Assembly (NCBI RefSeq): GCF_004770745.1 | Contig: NZ_RQGD01000035.1 | Coordinates: forward strand, 1 to 64,000 | Source: Leptospira ognonensis | GTDB taxonomy: Bacteria; Spirochaetota; Leptospiria; Leptospirales; Leptospiraceae | Length of the DNA: 64,000 nucleotides | Reading direction: 5' to 3' | Notes under the pieces: generated by a model | Told to the model about the DNA's origin: nothing | Database searches by the model: none | The model's input: the letters and a program-made list of their open reading frames with translations, nothing else | In this document: one piece after another, positions 27,624-37,157 of the stretch | Position numbering within the stretch: position 1 is the first letter of the stretch | Layout: every line of letters starts with the position of its first letter | Program-made: the position numbers and the translations under genes

Positions 27624-29204
27624 ATGAAAATTTCCAGGTTTAGTCTCGTCTATATATTCCTCTTTCTCGCCTCTGTCCTCTACCAATCGTACTGGCTGAG
27701 GGAAATAGAATTAGGTAAGGTGCCTGGTCCTGTTGATCCCTTTTTAAAAACGGTACAAGGATATTCACTTTACGAAAGTAATTTCAAAGAGCAGGGATTA
27801 TATTACTCTTTTTTAGGTATTGATCCAAATTATGAGTTCTGTTTTTTTCAGAAGGATATTTTTACTTTTCGCTTGGGCGAAAAATTGCTTGGACCATTTC
27901 CGATATCCTTTACCTCCATCGTTGCCGTTTTATTTCATTTTCTAAATTTACAGAACATTCCGTATTTTTTTGTAATCCTAAATTTAATTCTTTTGATTCT
28001 TATCTTTTGGAATGTTAAGAAGAGCATTCCTATCGCCATCCTAGTTTTTTGGGGTCTTCCATTTTTTATACCTAATTCGGAAGTGTCGGAACATTCGATT
28101 TTAATTTTAACCCAGTTGGCAGGGTACTTTTTCACAAGAATTTCTTTCTCCCGATTCCGAAGAGAAACGAATGTGTTTAACAAAAATATATGTTTGGCAG
28201 GCTTATTCTTTGGGATAGGACTATTTTTCCGTCATGAAGTTCTTATTTTCGGCAACCTAATGATAGTTACTCTAATCGGAATGAAGTATGTAAATAAAAA
28301 TACATTGTTTAAATGGAAGGATGTAGTTGCTTTTACTTTGAGCATGTATCTGATGTTTGTTTTATTTTTTGTCATGAATAAGATTATGTATGGATCTAGT
28401 GTTGGTCCTAGATTAAATACAAATAGCTCTGGAGTGTATTCGGATTTATTTTCAAAATTAGCATATTATAAAGTGATCTTATGGAAAGAGGGTCCAAATT
28501 ACGGACTCTTTGGAAAAAATATAGTGTTTCTTGGCACGTTGATTTTGGCAGTGTTTCAGTTTCGGAGTATGCATAATCTTGATAAATTATTTTTTTATCC
28601 AAGTCTTGGTTTGATTCTAACAGTCCCGATTCTTGCTCCCAATGATGGTGGATCGCCTTGGGGTGCTCGTTATTTATTTTTATGTATTTATCCTTTGGTT
28701 TACCTTACTGCTAAATTGTTATGGAAATACCGGAATACAAAATCAGGGAAGCTTGCATTTGTTCTAAATATTTTAGTGATCCTTTCTGTGGGTCAAACCA
28801 TGTCGATTGAAAAAAAAGGTTTATCCTCAACAAGACTCGTAGCAAAACAACAATTAAAGTACAAGGATGAAACATCTCTTTTGGATGCCGATCTTATCAT
28901 TTTTACAAGCGAACTCGTTGCCATGCAAACGGGATTTAATTATATCAATTTACCAGTAGTCCTTCTTAATAACGATGAGAAATTGCCTTCCTTTCGGGAA
29001 AAGTTTTTAAATAAGAAAAATCGATTTAAAAATATTGTTCTAATTGAACCGAGAACTGAAAATATAAACTTAACAAAATTTTCTGCATCGGATTTAGAAG
29101 GCATACGCCCAGGGAAAATCATAAGAAGATTAGATAGTCTATTAACGAAGAAAGACGTTGAGATGAAGGAATTAACGATTGTTCATCGTTATATAAACAA
29201 ATGA
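27624..29204 (+). CDS. GT-C-like multi-pass membrane protein (tandem paralogue 1)
   Basis: The 526-residue protein has a signal-anchor-like first helix (residues 6-25), about ten further helices, and a soluble C-terminal domain of roughly 130 residues. An early loop has PGPVDPFLKTVQGYSLYES and IDPNYEF; late in the membrane part is GGSPWGARYLF. Both also occur in modified form in the next gene. The plan fits a GT-C glycosyltransferase acting in the periplasm. It ends in an ATGA overlap with its paralogue. Confidence 0.62.
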   Translation: MKISRFSLVYIFLFLASVLYQSYWLREIELGKVPGPVDPFLKTVQGYSLYESNFKEQGLYYSFLGIDPNYEFCFFQKDIFTFRLGEKLLGPFPISFTSIVAVLFHFLNLQNIPYFFVILNLILLILIFWNVKKSIPIAILVFWGLPFFIPNSEVSEHSILILTQLAGYFFTRISFSRFRRETNVFNKNICLAGLFFGIGLFFRHEVLIFGNLMIVTLIGMKYVNKNTLFKWKDVVAFTLSMYLMFVLFFVMNKIMYGSSVGPRLNTNSSGVYSDLFSKLAYYKVILWKEGPNYGLFGKNIVFLGTLILAVFQFRSMHNLDKLFFYPSLGLILTVPILAPNDGGSPWGARYLFLCIYPLVYLTAKLLWKYRNTKSGKLAFVLNILVILSVGQTMSIEKKGLSSTRLVAKQQLKYKDETSLLDADLIIFTSELVAMQTGFNYINLPVVLLNNDEKLPSFREKFLNKKNRFKNIVLIEPRTENINLTKFSASDLEGIRPGKIIRRLDSLLTKKDVEMKELTIVHRYINK

Positions 29205-30778
29205 AATACCTTAAGTTAAGAACTATTTTTCCCATTCTTGTTTATATGATATTGGTCGTTTACCTGATCCAATTTAGATATAAGCTAGATAAAAATGGTC
29301 CATATTTTACAAGCGATGGAGCCATAAAAATTTATCAAACCTATCAATACAAAGAAAATGGTCTTTTGTCTTTGGAATGCTATTATCCTAGTCGATCATT
29401 GGATCCAAATTTTGAATTTTATCCTATTTCCTATCCTTGGGCCATATTTTCTTCAGATAGCAATAAAGAAAGATGCGTATTAGAATACCCGCCTTTTTTC
29501 TATTGGATAGGCGCCATTTTATTGAGTATCGTTAGTCTCAAAATTTTATTATATTTACCCATTCTTTTTTACTCTCTAGCCATCTTTTTGTTTGATGCCA
29601 TTTTACTTGTAGTTGGATTCCGTTCCTTCTTTCGGATTTTTATAGTTGCTTTATCTTTCTTTAGTTTCCCGATTCTGACCTCGATTGACTACACGGAAAG
29701 TTCATTTTTTCTTTTAATCTATTTGATCGCCTTTTATATGTTAGCCCACACAATAAAGTCAGATCAGAAGAAAAAATCTCTCAATTTTCTGTTGATCGGC
29801 GCTATCCTTGGGTTCTCTTTTTTCTTTCGATTAGAAATTATTTTTCCCGTAGTTTTTCTTTTGATTTGCTTTCTATTTATCATGAGGGATATCAAAAATA
29901 CTTTGCTTATGGGAGTCGGTTTTGCAGCCATAGCTTCTATTTTCTTACTTTATAATTTTTCGGTTTCAGGTCATATTCTCGGATTCAGATACGTATCCTC
30001 TATCAATCTAAACGAAAATTCTGGCGCAGGTATTTATGAAAGGTTCCAATTATTAAAAGCATATCTTTGGGGCGACAGTCTTATGATTGGAATCTTCCAA
30101 TTCAATCCATTGTGTTTTTTTATGATTGTTGCACCCGTAGTTAGTTTGGTGTTAAGGAAATCTAATCGAATCGGAAGCATGTTTATATTTTCTGGGATTT
30201 TTGCAATACTTAGCATCCCATTCTATGTAACGTTTTATGGTGGAGTTGGTTATTTTGGACTTAGGTATTTAGAAGCACCTTTTTTCCTCATGGTAATCGG
30301 ATTTTCGAGTTACTTAGGAGAATCAAAATTTATAAAAGATTCTGTATGGAAGACAATTACGTTCGTCATCCTTAGTTTTTTAATTTATTTTAATTTGGTC
30401 ACAACGCGAGAAGGGCTAAAAGTTTTAAGGAGCGCGTCTGCAGATTTACATGCTCTGCATGTTGAGTTTGATAAATCATCGAAGTTTGTAATTCATACCT
30501 CCCTCTATTCTTCGATATGGATGGGAAATTCTTTCCTAAATAAAAATCATATTCTGACAACTGATACGCATGCCTATGAAACATTTTTGGATAAATTAAA
30601 AGAAAAAGAACAGTTCATCGTGATACAAAGTCCTCAGGATATTTATATTTCATCAGATATTCCAAAATCTTTATATCAGAGATATAAAACTAATGTTAAG
30701 ATTGATCCGAAAAAAACAGAAATTTTAGAAATTAAAAAGTTGTTTGGCGTGAATATTATTCTCGCGAAAAAAAAGTAA
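29201..30778 (+). CDS. GT-C-like multi-pass membrane protein (tandem paralogue 2)
   Basis: The 525-residue protein has the same architecture as its upstream neighbour: first helix at about residues 9-26, then a loop with GPYFTSDGAIKIYQTYQY and LDPNFEFYP, about ten helices, a GYFGLRYLEAP motif and a soluble C-terminus. The conserved D in the first loop and the D-P-N-(Y/F)-E-F motif are candidates for catalysis. Translation is coupled to the upstream gene (ATGA). A tandem duplication with diverged specificity is the likely origin. Confidence 0.62.
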   Translation: MKYLKLRTIFPILVYMILVVYLIQFRYKLDKNGPYFTSDGAIKIYQTYQYKENGLLSLECYYPSRSLDPNFEFYPISYPWAIFSSDSNKERCVLEYPPFFYWIGAILLSIVSLKILLYLPILFYSLAIFLFDAILLVVGFRSFFRIFIVALSFFSFPILTSIDYTESSFFLLIYLIAFYMLAHTIKSDQKKKSLNFLLIGAILGFSFFFRLEIIFPVVFLLICFLFIMRDIKNTLLMGVGFAAIASIFLLYNFSVSGHILGFRYVSSINLNENSGAGIYERFQLLKAYLWGDSLMIGIFQFNPLCFFMIVAPVVSLVLRKSNRIGSMFIFSGIFAILSIPFYVTFYGGVGYFGLRYLEAPFFLMVIGFSSYLGESKFIKDSVWKTITFVILSFLIYFNLVTTREGLKVLRSASADLHALHVEFDKSSKFVIHTSLYSSIWMGNSFLNKNHILTTDTHAYETFLDKLKEKEQFIVIQSPQDIYISSDIPKSLYQRYKTNVKIDPKKTEILEIKKLFGVNIILAKKK

Positions 30779-30797
30779 GCGAATGATTTTCTGCGAC

Positions 30798-32285
30798 TCA
30801 GGCTTGTTTGGATGTAACAGAAAATTTCGCATGGAACAGCCAGGTAAAACCTAGTGATCGCTTGGTGATCAGAGTAAAAAGATTAAATAAGATAGGTAGC
30901 GTGATCAAAAGAAAAAGAATTGAAGAACTAAGAAACGATTTTTCTACAAAATTAATTTTGATGAATTGTTTGAATATGAAAAAGGGAACAAAACTAAGCG
31001 CAGTTAATATCCATGAAACGATTCTGAGTTCACTATTGTTAATAGGAATACGGTAGAATGTGTGGGTTTGGACGTCGAACCTTGGTTGAGACCATTCCCT
31101 GATTTTCAAAAATGGTTTTTCGACAAAATAATAACTTAGAAGAGCTAATATAGTAGAAATTCCCAATGTATAAATCGAGGATTTTAATACACTTATGGAG
31201 TCATTAGATTGGATATCTGTATAGCTATATACTTTAATCATTACAAATCCACTCACATAGAGATGTACTAAATAGATACCATAGCTCAGTTTCCCAACAG
31301 ACACGATTAAAATATTTGTTAGCATTGTTTTAAAGTAACTGAAATATCCTAATACAGTGCCAAGTACGAGGAGAAATGAGAAGAGCGTAAATTCTGAAAT
31401 CCGAAATACAGTTTGGTAAAATTTCAGAGATTCATATTTAAAGGTGAAGCTATAAATTAGGAGCAAAGTAGAGGGAATAAAGAGTAAATAAAACCATTTT
31501 TTAAATTTCACATTAAGCATAGAATCTTTATGAAGCCTAAAAATTTCCATAAGTAAGATTCCTGCGATAAAGGAATCGAAGTGGGTATGGATGGGATGGA
31601 AAATTTTTTGAACATAAATCTCATTCGAATCCATAGGAATAAGGAAATAATAATAAGTTCTAACCGCAATAGGTAAGACAAGAAAGCCTAGAAGGAATAA
31701 AAATTTCCATTTTGTTCTTTTAATGTAAGTAGTATAAAATAGAAAAAATACTGGCATGGCAATGTAAAATTGTTCTTCCATTGAGAGTGACCAACCATGG
31801 ATGAGCATACGTACCGGAAAATAGTTAGAGATATAAAAAACATCTACCCACCAATTGCTTAATTTCATTTCCAATTCACCAAGACCTGATGTCATGACAC
31901 CCAAATTTGCACCTTGTTTGGCTGCCTGCAGTGTTAATCCCATAATGATGATCGAAAAGGAAATCAAAAGATAAAGCGGAGGGAAAATCCGAAGTGATCT
32001 TTTAAAAAAGAAATTTTTCCAAGCCGAAAGGAAATTTGATTTTTTCAATTCGTTTGAAAAGGCATAGGAGACAAGAAAGGAGCTGATCACGAAAAATAAA
32101 TCCATTAAGAATTCAAAATTTTGGAATGCGGAATGGTAGTCTCGAAAGTAAGCAGGCATAAAGCCGAGGCCATTCACAAAACAATGATAGGCGATGACTA
32201 TATAACATCCAATAGCTCTGATGCCATACAATTCATTGATTTCTTTTGGATTGACTCTGAAAATTTCTAAAAAGTACTCTTTCAT
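30798..32285 (-). CDS. Acyltransferase family 3 (OafA/YrhL-like O-acetylase)
   Basis: The 495-residue integral membrane protein begins with NELYGIRAIGCYIVIAYHCF, where RAIG and the histidine are the hallmark of the acyltransferase-3 family. FFVISSFLVSY and FFFKRSLRIFPPLYLL complete the conserved N-terminal core, and MEEQFY is the other characteristic acidic motif. About ten helices. It should O-acetylate a surface polysaccharide or lipid A-linked sugar. It is 21 bases downstream of the DUF2183 gene on the same strand, so probably co-transcribed. Confidence 0.9.
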   Translation of the reverse strand: MKEYFLEIFRVNPKEINELYGIRAIGCYIVIAYHCFVNGLGFMPAYFRDYHSAFQNFEFLMDLFFVISSFLVSYAFSNELKKSNFLSAWKNFFFKRSLRIFPPLYLLISFSIIIMGLTLQAAKQGANLGVMTSGLGELEMKLSNWWVDVFYISNYFPVRMLIHGWSLSMEEQFYIAMPVFFLFYTTYIKRTKWKFLFLLGFLVLPIAVRTYYYFLIPMDSNEIYVQKIFHPIHTHFDSFIAGILLMEIFRLHKDSMLNVKFKKWFYLLFIPSTLLLIYSFTFKYESLKFYQTVFRISEFTLFSFLLVLGTVLGYFSYFKTMLTNILIVSVGKLSYGIYLVHLYVSGFVMIKVYSYTDIQSNDSISVLKSSIYTLGISTILALLSYYFVEKPFLKIREWSQPRFDVQTHTFYRIPINNSELRIVSWILTALSFVPFFIFKQFIKINFVEKSFLSSSILFLLITLPILFNLFTLITKRSLGFTWLFHAKFSVTSKQA

Positions 32286-32306
32286 TAAACCTGTGTTATG
32301 TGAAAA

Positions 32307-33848
32307 CTATGATTGAAACGCACGTTCTAACAAATTTACGAGAACCTCTTGTTCCTTTTTCGCAAATGCTGGAATCGTTAGATTCTTTGAGTGTTTTAAA
32401 ATTGTTTCTTCATCCAGAATTTTTCCATGATGCATTTCACCGATCATTTCGCTGACGATTGGAAAAATTTGAGCTAGATCAAGATAGCCAGATGAGTTTA
32501 AAATGACACTCATGCCAATGGCACCTTCCGTTCCGTAAAACGCATTTTCATTTGGAAAAATGGTCTGCCATAACTGACCGGGTAGACTTGATTTTACAAG
32601 TTCAATCATTCCCAAATTATCAGGCCCTTTTTCGGTAATATTGATGAGGGAAAGCTGAACTGGATTTATTTTTCCATGAATGCGAATGTTCTCTTCTCCG
32701 AGTTTACGAATTCTTTTGGCAGCATCTCTGGTGATCGCGTCTCTACCTAAAAAATTCAATTCATATAGATAATCTTCCAAAACATCACCTTCTAGTCTTC
32801 CTAGACAAATGATTTGATAGAGTGTAAAGATCATGTAATCTGATTCTGTATTATCGCCCATAAGAATCTCTTTTGAGTGGGTAGGCTGGAACACCCGATC
32901 ATGCAAAAGAATCGAAAGTTTATAGGCCATTTGGTCAAACAAACTTTGGTAAGATGCTCCAAAGAATTTTTTTGTTCTAGACCAAGCTGGTCTAAAGCCA
33001 TTTTGCAAAAATTCTAAAGGATTAAAAAATGTACCTACTACTTTATCAAAGACACCTTTAATCGTGCCTTCTAAATATTTTAAATGCAGGGATTCGATTT
33101 CTATGTTATGGTTCGCAATCGTGGCAAGCATGGTTCGCCGAAAGAAATGAGGACTTGCTGAAATAAACGCAAGCGGCGCATTGTCTAAGCCCAATCTCAG
33201 TTGACGATATAGTTCGGGCATGCCTGGCAGGCATCGTTTCTGTTCAGGTGTTTCAAAGAGTGTGCTAAACTTACCTTTTCCGGAGTGAATATCAGTAGCT
33301 AAATATGTTTGGTCAATGTCGGATGTTACAATATAACCTTTGTAATCTTCCGAGAGAACTCGAAGTTTCCCTTTCCCAACAATCGTCGTCTTCCCCAAAA
33401 TGGAGTCTTCTGTATTATTTAAGTGGGCCAAGTCTTTTGAGTATTGTCGAAAACTATCCAACCCCTCCAGATACACCTGAAATGTGTGTTTCCCGGTTGG
33501 TAATTTGTCGCGCACTTCGCAAGAGAAAAAGCCATCCTCATCCGCTTTGACTTTTCCCGATGAGAATATTTTTTCTCCCGATTCATTGCGAATATCGATA
33601 CGAAGGACGGGCTTTCTAACCGGTGCTAGCGAAAAATCTAAAAAAGGTGTGATTTTACTCTCTTCTCCAGAAAAAAGTCCAGTCACGAGATCCCATAAGC
33701 CTTCTGCTTTCATAGGATCCGTTATGCCAATGTCGACCACCTGTCCTCGAATGTAGGATCGGCGCTCGCGACCAAGTGAACCACCGCATACGGCGATTCT
33801 TTTGATGTCTGTAAAATTTGGTTGTGAATTTTGATTCTGATCTGGCAT
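32307..33848 (-). CDS. DUF2183/APP1-type phosphatase-domain protein
   Basis: The protein of about 513 residues has a beta-rich N-terminal half and, from about residue 165, a HAD-like domain with TSDIDQTYL (D-x-D-x-T at about 177-181), AFISASP and EILMGDNTESDYMIF, matching the APP1/DUF2183 phosphatase-like family (phosphatidate phosphatase in yeast). Substrate in bacteria is unknown. The frame is open to a TTG or ATG as far as 33929, which would overlap the divergent UbiD gene. ATG 33848 avoids this and was chosen, though neither start has a clear ribosome site. Confidence 0.75.
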   Translation of the reverse strand: MPDQNQNSQPNFTDIKRIAVCGGSLGRERRSYIRGQVVDIGITDPMKAEGLWDLVTGLFSGEESKITPFLDFSLAPVRKPVLRIDIRNESGEKIFSSGKVKADEDGFFSCEVRDKLPTGKHTFQVYLEGLDSFRQYSKDLAHLNNTEDSILGKTTIVGKGKLRVLSEDYKGYIVTSDIDQTYLATDIHSGKGKFSTLFETPEQKRCLPGMPELYRQLRLGLDNAPLAFISASPHFFRRTMLATIANHNIEIESLHLKYLEGTIKGVFDKVVGTFFNPLEFLQNGFRPAWSRTKKFFGASYQSLFDQMAYKLSILLHDRVFQPTHSKEILMGDNTESDYMIFTLYQIICLGRLEGDVLEDYLYELNFLGRDAITRDAAKRIRKLGEENIRIHGKINPVQLSLINITEKGPDNLGMIELVKSSLPGQLWQTIFPNENAFYGTEGAIGMSVILNSSGYLDLAQIFPIVSEMIGEMHHGKILDEETILKHSKNLTIPAFAKKEQEVLVNLLERAFQS

Positions 33849-33909
33849 AAAAATGAAAAAGTTGTGCCCACAGTCTAATCCATAAGGATAAGATTTCCAC
33901 CCCTTTTTT

Positions 33910-35691
33910 ATGAATGCCATACGCAACACATCCCAATTCGTGAAACTCCTTCACAATGAGAAAGAACTGTTTGTTTTTTCTGAACCTGTCGATCCATACC
34001 TAGAATTGGCTGAAATCCAACGCCGTGTTGTGGCCAGAAAAGGACCAGCGCTTCTTTTTTCGAATGTAAAGGGAACAAGTTTCCCGGTAGCGACGAATCT
34101 CTACGGTTCCGAAAAAAGGATCCATCTCGCTTTTGGGGATAAGCCCGTTCAAACGATCCAGAGACTCACACGGCTCGTAAAGGAGCTCCTGCCACCAAAG
34201 ATGGATACGTTATGGAAAGAACGCTCTCTTGGTCTTTTGCCCTTCCTTGTCGGTTTAAAAAAGGTAAGAAGGGCTGAGGTTCTCAGAAACACGCTCGGTC
34301 CCAAGGGACTTCTGGAATTGCCACATTTCGTTTCTTGGCCTGAGGATGGTGGACCTTTTGTCACCTTACCATTAGTTTATACCGAATCTCCGTCCAATGG
34401 AAAGGGAAATCTTGGAATGTATCGCATACAGTTGTTTGATGAAAAAACAGCAGGCATGCACATCCAAATTCATAGAGGAGGGGGCTTTCACCACCATGAA
34501 GCAGAGCTCTTGGGACAATCCTTGCCTGCACATGTATATGTTGGAGGGCCACCGGCTCTCACAATTGCGGCAGTTGCTCCCCTTCCAGAAGAAATACCTG
34601 AACTCGTTTTTGCTTCTTTCCTTATGGGAGAAAAATTGAAAATCACAAGGGATAATAAGATTTCACCCTATCCGATCGTAGCCGATGCAGATTTTGCCAT
34701 CATAGGAAATATACCCGCAGGTAAACGAAAGTTAGAAGGTCCTTTTGGAGATCATTACGGATATTATTCTCTTGCCCATGAATATCCTTATCTTGATGTA
34801 ACATCCGTTCATCATAGAAAGGATGCGATTTGGGCTGCAACCGTGGTTGGGCGTCCGCCTCAAGAGGATCATTACATTGCAGAATTTTTGCAGGATTTGT
34901 TATCACCACTTTTCCCTCTCGTAATGCCTCAGGTAGTCAATATTTGGGCATACGAGGAATCTGGAGTCCACTCGCTTGCCGGAGCAGTTGTTAAAGAAAG
35001 ATACTACAAAGAGGCATTTACAGGCGCCTTACGTATCATGGGTGAAGGTCAATTGTCTCTCACTAAGTGCTTGTTAGTAACCAATGAAAGAATCAATTTA
35101 AAAAATTTTTATGAGACATTCAAAACAGTCGTTGAAAGATGCGATACCGAAACCGATGTTCATATCTTCAGCCACATCAGTCAAGATACTTTGGATTATA
35201 CCAGTGGTAAGGTGAATAAAGGAAGCAAAATGTTAATCTTAGGTGTCAGCGAAACAGGTGAGCCTAAATACAAAAACCTTCCGAACTCTTTTGAAAGATC
35301 CTTTCAAAACAAATCTTTTAAAAAAGCCAAAACATTTATGCCAGGCGTCCTGATTGTAGAGGGAGATCCCTTTTACCAAGGCGAAGAAAATTTAGCCAAG
35401 AAATTACTCGAAGAGAATCTATCTGGATTCAGATTTGTATTTCTCGTTGATGATGCAAACGACACTGGAAAATCCGATCATGATTTTATTTGGACCGTAT
35501 TTACTAGAATGGAACCTGCTCGAGATGTCTATTCTCGACACGTCGTTGAAAACAATCATATCCGTCACATTGCACCTATCGTCATCGATGCCAGAATGAA
35601 GCCCTGGATACCTGATGTTCTGATTCCACTCGAAGAGACAGTGAGAGCGGTAGACCAAAAATTTGGAAAGATCATTGATTCCATATGCTAA
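33910..35691 (+). CDS. UbiD-family decarboxylase (menaquinone/futalosine-type)
   Basis: This 593-residue UbiD-fold protein depends on prenylated FMN. Family features are ATNLYGSEKR, GMYRIQLFDEKTAGMHIQIH, HHEAE, EGPFGDHYGYY (with the conserved glutamate) and YKEAFTGALRIMGEGQLSLTK. It is longer than E. coli UbiD (497) and the motif style is that of the long decarboxylases tied to the futalosine menaquinone route, known in Leptospira. So menaquinone biosynthesis (MqnL-like) is more likely than ubiquinone. It is divergent from the DUF2183 gene and upstream of hldD. Confidence 0.85.
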   Translation: MNAIRNTSQFVKLLHNEKELFVFSEPVDPYLELAEIQRRVVARKGPALLFSNVKGTSFPVATNLYGSEKRIHLAFGDKPVQTIQRLTRLVKELLPPKMDTLWKERSLGLLPFLVGLKKVRRAEVLRNTLGPKGLLELPHFVSWPEDGGPFVTLPLVYTESPSNGKGNLGMYRIQLFDEKTAGMHIQIHRGGGFHHHEAELLGQSLPAHVYVGGPPALTIAAVAPLPEEIPELVFASFLMGEKLKITRDNKISPYPIVADADFAIIGNIPAGKRKLEGPFGDHYGYYSLAHEYPYLDVTSVHHRKDAIWAATVVGRPPQEDHYIAEFLQDLLSPLFPLVMPQVVNIWAYEESGVHSLAGAVVKERYYKEAFTGALRIMGEGQLSLTKCLLVTNERINLKNFYETFKTVVERCDTETDVHIFSHISQDTLDYTSGKVNKGSKMLILGVSETGEPKYKNLPNSFERSFQNKSFKKAKTFMPGVLIVEGDPFYQGEENLAKKLLEENLSGFRFVFLVDDANDTGKSDHDFIWTVFTRMEPARDVYSRHVVENNHIRHIAPIVIDARMKPWIPDVLIPLEETVRAVDQKFGKIIDSIC

Positions 35692-35717
35692 GATCTTAAG
35701 AGTTTACATTATACGTT

Positions 35718-36689
35718 ATGAAAAAGAATAAAATATTGGTCACTGGGGGCGCAGGTCTCATAGGTTCTCAAATCGTGCAGGATCTAAATGAGCAAGGTAC
35801 CACGGAAATAATTATCTGTGATCATTTGGGAACAACCGACAAATGGACAAATTTACGGCGAAATTCCTATCATGATTATCTTGAGAAGGACGAGCTAAGA
35901 AGGCAGATGGATTCTCACGAATCGTTTTTTAAAGATTTTTCTCACATCATCCACCTTGGGGCCTGTTCGGCGACAACGGAAAAAGATGCCTCTTATTTAA
36001 TTCATAATAATTATATTTTTACAAAAGATTTGGCCCATATCGCCGTTAAGTTTAAAATTCCCTTTGCTTATGCTTCCAGTGCAGCCACTTATGGGGACGG
36101 GGAGTTTGGATATGATGACCGCCTACCTTTGGAGTCTCTCAAACCGCTCAATATGTACGGATACTCTAAGCACAAATTCGATTTGTATGCAACCAAAACT
36201 GGTTTAATCCGGGAAATCACTGGGCTAAAATACTTTAATGTATTCGGTTTTGGAGAGGCTCATAAAGGAGAGATGAGAAGTTTGGTCTTAAAAGGTTATG
36301 AGCAAATCAAAGAAACAGGAAAGCTCAACTTATTCAAATCTTATCGTTCGGAGTATAAAGATGGAGAACAAAAGAGAGATTTTCTTTATGTGAAAGACGC
36401 AAGCAAGATCACGCTGTTTCTACTTTTGAACGGAAAAAAGGGGATTTATAACGTTGGTAGGGGAATAGCGGAAAGTTGGAACGAACTTGCCTCAGCAATG
36501 TTTGCCGCAATTGGAAAGGAATTGAATGTGAACTACATAGAGATGCCCGAAATTTTAAAGGGAAAATACCAGTATTATACGTGCGCAAAGATAGACCGCC
36601 TGCTCGAGACCGGCTACAATCTTGGCTTTACAACGATTAAAGATTCAGTTGCTGACTATGTGGCCCTTCTAGAAAAAGAAGGGCATTAA
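35718..36689 (+). CDS. hldD: ADP-L-glycero-D-manno-heptose 6-epimerase
   Basis: The 323-residue SDR epimerase interconverts ADP-D,D- and ADP-L,D-heptose for the LPS inner core. The N-terminal TGGAGLIGSQIVQDLN and CDHLGTTDKWTNLRR, HLGACSATTEKDA, and YGYSKHKFDLY with catalytic Tyr/Lys match HldD/RfaD closely, and length is standard (about 310-325). It follows the UbiD gene by 26 bases and may share its transcript. Confidence 0.94.
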   Translation: MKKNKILVTGGAGLIGSQIVQDLNEQGTTEIIICDHLGTTDKWTNLRRNSYHDYLEKDELRRQMDSHESFFKDFSHIIHLGACSATTEKDASYLIHNNYIFTKDLAHIAVKFKIPFAYASSAATYGDGEFGYDDRLPLESLKPLNMYGYSKHKFDLYATKTGLIREITGLKYFNVFGFGEAHKGEMRSLVLKGYEQIKETGKLNLFKSYRSEYKDGEQKRDFLYVKDASKITLFLLLNGKKGIYNVGRGIAESWNELASAMFAAIGKELNVNYIEMPEILKGKYQYYTCAKIDRLLETGYNLGFTTIKDSVADYVALLEKEGH

Positions 36690-36700
36690 ACCTAAAAAAT

Positions 36701-37000
36701 TTATTTTTTATAAACTTTTACGATTGTCGCGATTAATTCTTTAAATTTCGGATCTTTCAAAGAATAGAACACTTGGTTCGAGGATTTCCTCGATTCTAAG
36801 ATTCCATTGTTCTTCATCTTACTCAGGTGTTGCGAGGCAGCTGATTGGCTTGTCCCGAGAAGTTCCACAAGTTGCCCGACTGTCTTTTCTTCTTTTGCAA
36901 GTGTATAAAGAATAAGCAATCTGATCGGGTGTGCGATACCCTGGATGCCTTTAATCGCAAGTTCCAGTTGTTGTTTAGAAAGTTCTGTTTTTATTTTCAT
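36701..37000 (-). CDS. ArsR-family transcriptional repressor
   Basis: The 99-residue winged-helix protein has HPIRLLILYTL, the recognition-helix region GTSQSAASQHLSKMKNNGI and a QVFYSL wing. The metal-binding ELCVCDL box of ArsR/SmtB is replaced by VGQLVELL and there are no cysteines, so it is probably a metal-independent (SdpR/BigR-type) regulator. It converges on hldD. A palindrome just upstream of its start may be its operator, implying autoregulation. Confidence 0.88.
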   Translation of the reverse strand: MKIKTELSKQQLELAIKGIQGIAHPIRLLILYTLAKEEKTVGQLVELLGTSQSAASQHLSKMKNNGILESRKSSNQVFYSLKDPKFKELIATIVKVYKK

Positions 37001-37016
37001 TCGTAACGTAATCCGT

Positions 37017-37037
37017 TATATTCTTATGACGAATATA
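37017..37037. promoter_or_regulatory. Palindrome upstream of arsR-type gene, candidate operator
   Basis: TATATTC and GAATATA form a perfect seven-base inverted repeat separated by seven bases, 17 bases upstream of the repressor's ATG. AT-rich spaced palindromes at this position are typical ArsR-family operators. Binding is inferred. Confidence 0.4.
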
Positions 37038-37098
37038 CACTTGTAAAGACTACAGATTTTTTTTGATTCATAAAAAAAATAGCGAAATAAGAAATAAA

Positions 37099-37132
37099 AA
37101 TTGTCGTACCCACATATTCGGGAACGACAATT
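37099..37132 (-). terminator. Rho-independent terminator after the FabG-like gene
   Basis: AATTGTCGT and ACGACAATT form a nine-base perfect stem around a 16-base loop. Read on the minus strand, the stem is followed by a T-rich run (TTTTTATTTC). It lies 26 bases beyond the stop of the minus-strand SDR gene and should insulate arsR from it. Confidence 0.7.
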
Positions 37133-37157
37133 ATTTAATGTTAGCGTATTAACGAAA

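Noticed and set aside
32307..33929. The longer DUF2183 start at 33929.
   Set aside because: It would overlap the UbiD start and adds residues without family resemblance; ATG 33848 was used, though this is not settled.
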